In this document: positions 57,338-64,000 of the stretch, piece after piece | How the letters are laid out: every line of letters starts with the position of its first letter | Numbering within the stretch: position 1 is the first letter of the stretch | DNA from: Clonostachys chloroleuca | Taxonomy: Eukaryota; Ascomycota; Sordariomycetes; Hypocreales; Bionectriaceae | Assembly (NCBI GenBank): GCA_037952775.1 | Contig: JBANAY010000003.1 | Coordinates: 29,512,001 to 29,576,000 of the forward strand | DNA length: 64,000 bases | Reading direction: 5' to 3' | The notes under the pieces: generated by a model | The model's database searches: none | What the model saw: the letters and a program-made list of their open reading frames with translations, nothing else | Told to the model about the DNA's origin: nothing | Program-made: the position numbers and the translations under genes

Positions 57338-58906
57338 TTTCGAGTAGCCAACAGGGGATGGAGAGGCAGCGGATGGAACATCTGGTGCTAAATCAGGAAT
57401 GTCTTGACACCGGGCCAGTAGTGCGTTGTAGTGGCCGGGGGACTTGTGGCGAGGACAGCAAAACCCCAATCCTTGAAGCTATCTGCTGCTTATTTTTGGC
57501 CATTTCCTAAGAGAAGAAAGACTGCCCATTCAAAAATACAATATGGTGGTTTTATACCAGAAGCACTCCATTTTCTTCCATGTGATTGGTCTGCTCGTGG
57601 AGGGCCTCCTGCAGAACCCAAACTATAATTGACGTCAATGATGAGCGGGGTCCAATTAGACGGCAGCTAACGCAGCCATGGAGTATTGAATGGAAGCAAA
57701 AAGGGCCTATAGCACCAGATCATTTGTCCCTATCAATATCATGGGCAGCTTCATAGCTAAGATAAGGGCTGACCCAAGCGCCACAAGAGGCGGGGTAGGG
57801 CCGTGAATTCGACAGAGCGATGGTCGTTGGTAATTTGGTAAGGTAACAGAAGTATGACGAGGAAGTGATTGAAAGTGGTTAGAACAGGAATTAAGAAAAG
57901 TCAGCAAATCGCATCACCGTATCGCCCACTCATCATCTTCAGGGTAGGTAAGTAATGAGCTCGGTCATATCTAGGAAGGGGGAAATGAAGAAACAGGGAT
58001 CGGTCTCGTCCGAATTAGAAAACTCCGGGCATAGAGGTGCCTGATGGCGGATCTCAGTGATGCACGCGTGTAGTTGATAATAATAATAAGCGAAATCTGC
58101 CTAGTCAATCATCTGCCCTACGCCCACTTCCCTCCCTCTGTCCTCTCTCCTGGCTGAGAAGGGGAATTCCGACGGACACGGATGTCCGTACCGAAAGGAA
58201 CGGTGCCGTTTCATGGGGGCTGTAATGGTAATGGATGGCCCTACAGGGCTGTTGGTGCGCCGATTATGCTCGCCGCAGTCCATCATCCACACACTCTAGC
58301 CGCCAATGATGCTGGCATGCTTCGTCGTAGAAGGGACGAATCTCATCCTAAAGCATGGCCGCGTGGGGATTGCCTGCTAAGCCTCCAAGATGGTGACGTT
58401 TACGCTTACTGTGGCTGCATTAGGCCCTCGACAGCTCATCTCCAAAGGGGGGCACAGGGGCCCAAACGATCTAAACGACGCTCCTTCGCACTCGCATCGT
58501 TGCAGACTAATGAAAGACTTGCTGACATAGCAGCTTCCATCGCCCATGATTGGCTAGCTCGCTATCTAAGCCTTCGGTCGGACAGATTGGACACCGGTTG
58601 TCGTAACCGACTCACAGCCCAGCCCCGTCCGAGTCCGAGAGTCGATGTTATTGAATGTTCAAATAAAATAAAAGAAAATTGATTGCAGTGCGCGCATCCA
58701 TGATCTCGTGTCGATAGTAGAAGTATATGAAGCTGAATAGTTCCCCCTTTCCACCAGTGTTTGGATCCCAACTCCTCATCAGCTTATCCCATCTGACCAT
58801 TAAATACCTACGCCTTAACCCCATTCAAATAAACGCTTATACACCTTTGTACCACTACGAATAAACATTTTGGCTCTCGCCTTCTTTCACTAAGTAATTA
58901 ATAAAA
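57338..58906. other. Long intergenic region before RTA1-like gene
   Basis: A 166-codon open frame at 58182-58682 (plus) lacks any recognisable domain and has odd composition, so I do not call it. No other gene, tRNA or element end is seen. Confidence 0.4.
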
Positions 58907-59851
58907 ATGTCTCGCCAACTCCCTCCAGGAACCATCATCTTCGGCCCTGACGCCACCTGCACACTCGACACTTGTCCCGTTGATTGGAGTATTTACTCCT
59001 ACAGACCATCTCTTCCTGGAAATGCCACTCTCCTTGCTCTGTTTGGTGTGGTTGGCATCATCCACACATACCTGGGCATCCGATGGAAGAGCTGGGGCTT
59101 CATGGTCGGCATGCAGCTTGGCTGCATCAGCGAGATCATCGGCTATATCGGGCGCATAATGCTCTACAATAACCCTTGGTCATTTGTTGGCTTCATGATT
59201 CAAATTGGTAAGTATCTCTTCTCATTTCACTCTCTTCTAGGTTTGATTGCCTAACTTTCCCCAGTGTGTCTGACCATCGCCCCCGTCTTCTTCACGGCCT
59301 CGATCTACGTTACCCTTTCGAAAACCATCGTTCACCTCGCTCCGGAAATTTCCCGCTTTAAGCCTCAGCTTTTCTACTGGATCTTCATCCCCGCCGATGT
59401 CGTTTGCCTCGCCCTCCAGGCCGCCGGTGGAGCCATGTCCACGAATTCCGATGGAGGCGACAACACCGGTGTCAACATCTCCATGGCCGGTCTGGCTCTC
59501 CAGGTCGTCGTCTTAGTTCTCTTCATTGCTGCCTTTAGCGATTACATGATCCGCTACTGGCGCTCCGGCCGCATGTCCGGCTTCCCCTGGCGCCTCAAGG
59601 CCTTCTTCGCCGGCCTCACCGTCTCGATCCTACTCATCCTCGCACGATGCTGCTACCGTGTCGCCGAGCTTCGCGAAGGCTACTCCGGGGACATCATCAA
59701 GCACGAGATACCATTCATTGTGCTTGAGGGTGCCTTCATTGTCGTCGCTGCCTTTGCGCTATGCTGGGGCCACCCTGGTCTTGCCCTCCGTGATAGCCAC
59801 AAGGAGTCGGGCAAGGCTTCTGACAGCGAGCAGGGTACTATTGAGATGTAA
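58907..59851 (+). CDS. RTA1-like membrane protein
   Basis: Two exons, 58907-59207 and 59265-59851, give 295 residues with seven membrane helices. Family marks are FGVVGIIHTYLGIR, GCISEIIGYIGRIMLYNNPW, LTIAPVFFTASIYVTLSKTIVHL, WIFIPADVVCLALQAAGGAM and YRVAELREGYSGDIIKHEI with the ER-type Glu before the last helices. The RTA1/Rsb1 family is implicated in resistance to lipophilic compounds and in sphingoid-base translocation; the substrate of this member is unknown. An N-terminal CTLDTCPVDWSIYSY segment with two cysteines faces the outside. The intron has consensus ends, and its removal joins IQI to VCLTIAP in frame. Confidence 0.9.
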
Positions 59852-61165
59852 ATCAATCTTGGACAATAGGGGACCTTAAAGAGCAACAATGATAATAGGA
59901 ACTGTAATCAGGGCGTTTGGATTTGCGAATTGATATGATAGATCAGCAATAGAGCCATTTTTAGATGGTAGGGGATAGAGCAAGTGAAGCTTGCCGTGAG
60001 AGACCCCATCCTTGGATTTTTATTTCGTTTATTTAGCAGATATGATGATGAATTAATTCCTTTCAAAAACTTACGCCAGAATGAATGGTAACTATTGGTT
60101 TAAGGTCGGAAGTGATATCACGCGTCTTGCCAAAACAAACACTGTAATGCCGCAAATTCCACATTGTGCCATATTAACAGGCAATACAAGCCTTGTCCCT
60201 TTTCGCCGCTCTCTTCCCCATACGCATTCCTGATGTTCGGCGGAATTGCAACGGCCATCCAATGAGCAAAGGTGTCCAAATCTCGCGAACCGGCCCGGCT
60301 CTCCTTTTCCCTTGGCTGCCAATCCTCGGTTGCTTCTAATTCCTCCAGTTAGCCCACGGCCGAAGAATGTGTGGCGCCATTGACCAGAATACCTGCGGTC
60401 CATGATAAAGCAGACCATGGATTTTTGCTTTTCAGAAACATTCCCATTGCAGTATTTCTCTCACATTTGTCAATATCGCAATGAACGAGGATTACCATCC
60501 GATGGCTACGTGCCAGGGACGCAATAACCACCTCATGGACTCTTAGAAGCAGGAATATGGCACCAGTCTCTTGGATGCCGGTCACCCTTGCGGGAAAAGT
60601 TAAACAATCAGACAGGAATGGGACGTCTTCGTCCATGAAGCCAATCTTGAGCTATTTTCCAAACTCCACCACGCCATTTCTTGCAACAAGATCACCCTCT
60701 TGTACGCAACAGAGACTAGATGGTTGGTATTTGAGATGTGGCCGGTGAAATTGGAGCCTTCGCGTAGCTATTGCTCTCCCATCATATCTCGGCTAACATC
60801 ACGGTCCTATTCTGGAATGCGCTGCTGTTGGCGTTTCTCAGCCTAAAAGGGGACAGCGCCAGTAGTCACCAAATTGAATGAAAAGTTACTTTCTTGGGTA
60901 TTCTAGCTTCATATCTCGGTTAAAACTTAGATGCTCCTTAAGGATGATACCATCCAGTGACATGTCTTTGTCTGTGCTATCTGTATTGGCTTGACAAGCC
61001 TACAGTCTCGTCTCACCTTCAGAATGTCTTGGGCTATAAAAGGGGACTGACTGATTCCCATCAGAAAGTCTTTTCCACCAGAGCAATTCAAACACACACA
61101 AACAAAAGACAATTCAAATTTTCTTCATCTTAGCACATTATTCAAGTTCCATCTTGACAGTAAAA
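59852..61165. promoter_or_regulatory. Intergenic with TATA box of lectin gene
   Basis: No gene is supported. A TATAAA at 61035-61040 lies about 126 bases before the lectin start, followed by an adenine/cytosine-rich leader (ACACACACAAACAAAAG), a sign of strong expression in fungi. Confidence 0.55.
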
Positions 61166-61600
61166 ATGGCCAGCACTGCCCAGAATCCAATTTCCCACGC
61201 CATCAAGTACGGTGCTGGTCACTTCCACTCCGACCCAACCATTGCCGATCTAGAGCACCAGGTGGAGGCCCTCGTCAAACGGGTTGAGCTTCAGGAGAAG
61301 CACGCCGCAAATCTATCTCGTTTTGTCATCGACGAGGGCAGCTGGAGCACCAGCAATGTGCGATCCTGGCAGCAGCCCCAGGAGAAGACCTCTGGCCGCG
61401 TCAACTTCTCCCAGAAGTTCAACCAGGTGCCCAAGGTGACTGTTAGCTTGCGCTCCTTGGACACCAACAAGGATTACAATACAAGGGTGAAGGTTTACAC
61501 ATCCGACATCGACAAGACTGGCTTCACCATTCACGCTGACTCGTGGAGTAACACCCAGCTGTATTCCGCCGGTGTGTCCTGGGTTGCAATTGGGCAGTAA
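61166..61600 (+). CDS. H-type lectin domain protein
   Basis: An intronless protein of 144 residues without a signal peptide. Residues 30-55 form a heptad helix (IADLEHQVEALVKRVELQE), probably an oligomerising coil. Residues 72-142 form an H-type lectin domain: SGRVNFSQKFNQVPKVTVSL, NTRVKVYTSDIDKTGFTIHA, then LYSAGVSWVAIG, matching the Discoidin-II/snail-agglutinin-like sugar-binding fold. Such fungal lectins are typically cytosolic, trimeric and bind galactose-type sugars; they may act in defence against grazers or in self-recognition. The upstream frame would add four residues, but the ATG at 61166 follows an adenine run (TAAAAATGG), the good fungal context. A TATA box and A-rich leader suggest strong transcription. 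Confidence 0.87.
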   Translation: MASTAQNPISHAIKYGAGHFHSDPTIADLEHQVEALVKRVELQEKHAANLSRFVIDEGSWSTSNVRSWQQPQEKTSGRVNFSQKFNQVPKVTVSLRSLDTNKDYNTRVKVYTSDIDKTGFTIHADSWSNTQLYSAGVSWVAIGQ

Positions 61601-62041
61601 TTAGTCGGCGGAGGAAAAGATATCCGTTGTTTCTCGAATACTTATCATAGTTTCAGAAAGAATATAACGATCAAAACCTCTGCTCTGTCCTGGGGGGAGG
61701 AAAGAGCGAATACTGTGATACGCCTCCAAAATATCCCAATCGTCCATTTATAGAACTCAGCAATGATCTATAACGGACGACTCTTGGTAACATTATGGAC
61801 ACAATTTATCCAGGGGTGAATAGTTCCTAATACTAGTTTGTGGTGCCAAAGCTGGAATATTGCCACAAGCAAGCAGCCTACCACAGGAATGAATGTGATT
61901 CTCGGGTTCTATTCCAATCTCAAATTATTTACTTCTACTTGCTAACATATATAGAAGTGTAAATAGCGTAAGCTCCTCCAACAGACTTTTAAAACCTCTG
62001 GATTGGGGCGGACAAACTACCTGCTAGATCTCCCAAAATCA
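61601..62041. other. Intergenic, convergent 3' ends
   Basis: This lies between the lectin gene and the MFS carrier. No feature is recognised. Confidence 0.5.
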
Positions 62042-63676
62042 TTAAATAGCAAAGCGGAACCTGGGGCTGCGCTCGCCCATCGCCTCAATCTCCTCCTCCG
62101 TCTTGCCCTCCATGAGGTGATCCTGCTTGCCTGCGTCACGCAGCTTGTTCTGGCGGTTGAAGTGCCAGGTGAGGATGATGTTGAGCAAAAGAGAGAAGAA
62201 GAGCATGCCCATACTGGCGGCGTATCCGGGCCGGTAGGTGGGGCTGTACTTGGTCGCGAAGAGGAACGGCGAGGCGACTCCGGATGAGTTACCGATGGTC
62301 AGGTGCATGCCGGTAGAGAAGGCACGCTTCCCATACCGAGGGTTGTTGGTGGGCACCCAGGCGAAGGAGATGCCCGCCGCGGCGAAGATGCCGACGGAAA
62401 CGAAGAAGGTCCCTGCGTATGACACGCCGTTGCCGGCGTTGGCCAGGAGCATGGCGTAGCCGATCATGGATGAGACGATGCCGGCCATGATGAAGAAGCC
62501 TCGGCATTGTGTCTTGTCACTGAAGTAGGCAAAGATGATGTAGACGATGGCCCCGACGGCGTAGACGGGGACGGTCATTGCCTGGACAACAGCGGCATCC
62601 CACTGACCCATGTCCCTGATGATAGTGGGAAGGAACACGACGAAGGAGTAGAGCATGGTGAGCAGAGGGAAGAGGGCGAAGCAGAAGGCCCAGGTGGTCC
62701 AGTCCTTGACACCATCCATCACGTCGGACTTGACGATATGACGGAAGTTGTGAGCCTTGCCAATCTGCGTCTCGTGGATGCGGCGCAGGGTCTCCTTGTC
62801 CTCGTTGGTGAGAAACTTGGCCGTTTGGGGGCTGTTGGGGAGGACAAAGGGGATAACAATGCCGGTTACGATGGTGGGGGCACCATTGATGAGGATGATC
62901 CATCTCCACGCGCGCCATCCCGAGGCATAATCCATGAAGCTGATGCCGTAGGCGACCAGGCCGCCAGCGACACCGGAGAGGGCGGCAGTCGAGTAGAAAC
63001 AGGCGATGCGGAGGGCCAGGCTCTTTCGTCCGTAGAACATCGAGAGATACAAAACGACACCAGGGAAGAATCCAGCCTCCATCAGGCCCAAAAGAAGACG
63101 GCAGGCGATGAGTGAACCAAGGTTGTTGACCCACGCGCTGAACGTGGCAATGACTCCCCATGCGAGGGTCAGACCGGCCAGGTAACGGGCTGGTTGCATC
63201 TTCTTGATAATCATATTTGAGGGGGCTTCGAACAGCTGGCATACAGTTAGTGAGGAGAAAAAATCAAGACGCCAAGAGATCATCTTACACAATAGGTGAC
63301 GAACAGAATCGAGACCGCAAGCTGGAACTCGTTGCCGCTGAGTCCCAGTTCCTCCTCCATGCCAAAGAGACGGGCATTTCCAATGTTCACTACGATGAAG
63401 AGGCAGTATCAGCTACAGTTCTAGGTATTTTTATCATGGGAGGGCATCAAGATACTTACCTCGATCCATCATGTTCATCAGATACACCCACATCACCATG
63501 GGGATGATGCGCCTGTCCATCTTTCGTAGGACTGAGCGCTCTGAGGCTGGGTCGAGGTAGTCATCGGCTCCAGGGGCCTGCTCCAGCCTCTCAGTCTTGA
63601 GTGACGAGGAGTCAGTCTCCTTCTGAGGCGTGGATATGCCGTCCCTGGGGACCTTCTTGTCATCGACGTCTGCCAT
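62042..63676 (-). CDS. MFS carrier, anion:cation symporter family (pantothenate/vitamin-type)
   Basis: About 495 residues. Exon 1 starts at 63676 (MADVDDKKVPRDG) and ends MNMMDR at a GTAAGTATC donor. A second exon encodes NIGNARLFGMEEELGLSG and the helix after it, and a long last exon starts LFEAPSNMIIKKMQPARYL and runs to 62042. Motifs RLLLGLMEAGFFPGVVLYLSMFY, GWRAWRWIILINGAPTIVTG and AFYFTALYPLL-like FCFALFPLLTMLYSF place it among ACS carriers, in the group of vitamin or carboxylate permeases. The Glu/acidic N-terminus and C-terminal SPRFRFAI are hydrophilic. The long exon is notably GC-rich. Confidence 0.87.
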
Positions 63677-64000
63677 GTTGCAGAAACGGGTATGTGGGAT
63701 AACAGTAATTAAGATCTTTGAACACAGCGTTGCAGTGATGGACAAGGAGTAGTATCCAAATATCAAGAAAAAAAAAGCTGAGGGGAAGCGACGCTTTATA
63801 TCGGATGGGACGTGGGACAGCGGAAAAAGTCTAAAGCAAATAAAGTGTGGCTAGAGCATTGTGCCAAGTGGGTGACTCGGGTACGAAAGCAAGGGGTAAT
63901 CTACGAGACTGGGGCAAGGTTTCCAGGGTGTTTATCCACAAAGTTCAACGATGCGGACACGAGTCCAAGATCTCTGGCCTGGATTGGGCCAATACGTTGA
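63677..64000. other. Promoter of the last MFS gene; window edge
   Basis: This contains the MFS promoter. An open frame from 63812 runs off the window end but shows no recognisable domain. Confidence 0.4.

Noticed and set aside
58182..58682. Open frame of 166 codons
   Set aside because: No domain, no signal peptide and no promoter logic; chance frame in a spacer is more likely.
1..64000. CRISPR arrays, bacterial operons, ribosome-binding sites, rRNA genes
   Set aside because: The window is eukaryotic fungal DNA with introns throughout; no regular spaced repeats or rRNA sequence were seen.

Overview
The window looks like nuclear DNA of a filamentous ascomycete (Pezizomycotina). Nearly every gene has short GT-AG introns (about 45-75 bp) with CTAAC/CTGAC-like branch sites. 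The families are typical of moulds: AA9 polysaccharide monooxygenase, CFEM protein, Zn2Cys6 regulators, DUF4246, RTA1-like protein, many MFS permeases. One AT-rich island resembles RIP-mutated DNA. I cannot name the species.

Layout. 1-9 kb: amino-acid permease carrying a one-base frameshift, small chromodomain-like protein, AT-rich island, F-box-like protein, small cysteine-rich secreted protein. 9.8-12.6 kb: plant-wall pair, AA9 LPMO (nine exons) and a secreted SGNH/CE3-type esterase. 13-17 kb: conserved unknown protein and three tRNA-Leu genes. 17.6-24.5 kb: methyltransferase, DUF4246 protein and secreted subtilase, the last two diverging from one promoter region. 25.2-26.1 kb: coiled-coil gene with two in-frame stops. 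26.8-49.3 kb: metabolic/transport region with four MFS carriers, two transcription factors, a HAD-type dehalogenase, an FAD oxidoreductase, a very divergent actin paralogue and a frameshifted cytochrome P450. 50-64 kb: CFEM protein, sugar transporter, second FAD oxidoreductase, BTB protein, RTA1-like protein, H-type lectin and another MFS carrier.

The most unusual observation is the tRNA-Leu(UAG) gene at 16876-17021. Its anticodon loop is split between positions 32 and 33 by 54 bases that begin with GT, end with AG and contain a GCTAAC branch-like site. Exact removal restores a normal 7-base loop, which would still hold a canonical tRNA intron at 37/38. It therefore looks like a spliceosomal-type intron nested in a Pol III gene. 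Next in interest are the divergent actin, which keeps a likely ancestral intron position but has lost nucleotide-loop residues and apparently the DNase-I loop, and the perfect GTCGG inverted repeats between a carrier and the dehalogenase.

Several genes carry single lesions (permease, P450, chromo-like, coiled-coil). I cannot tell from sequence alone whether these are true pseudogenes or assembly errors. Exon boundaries come from reading splice signals and protein continuity, not from transcripts.
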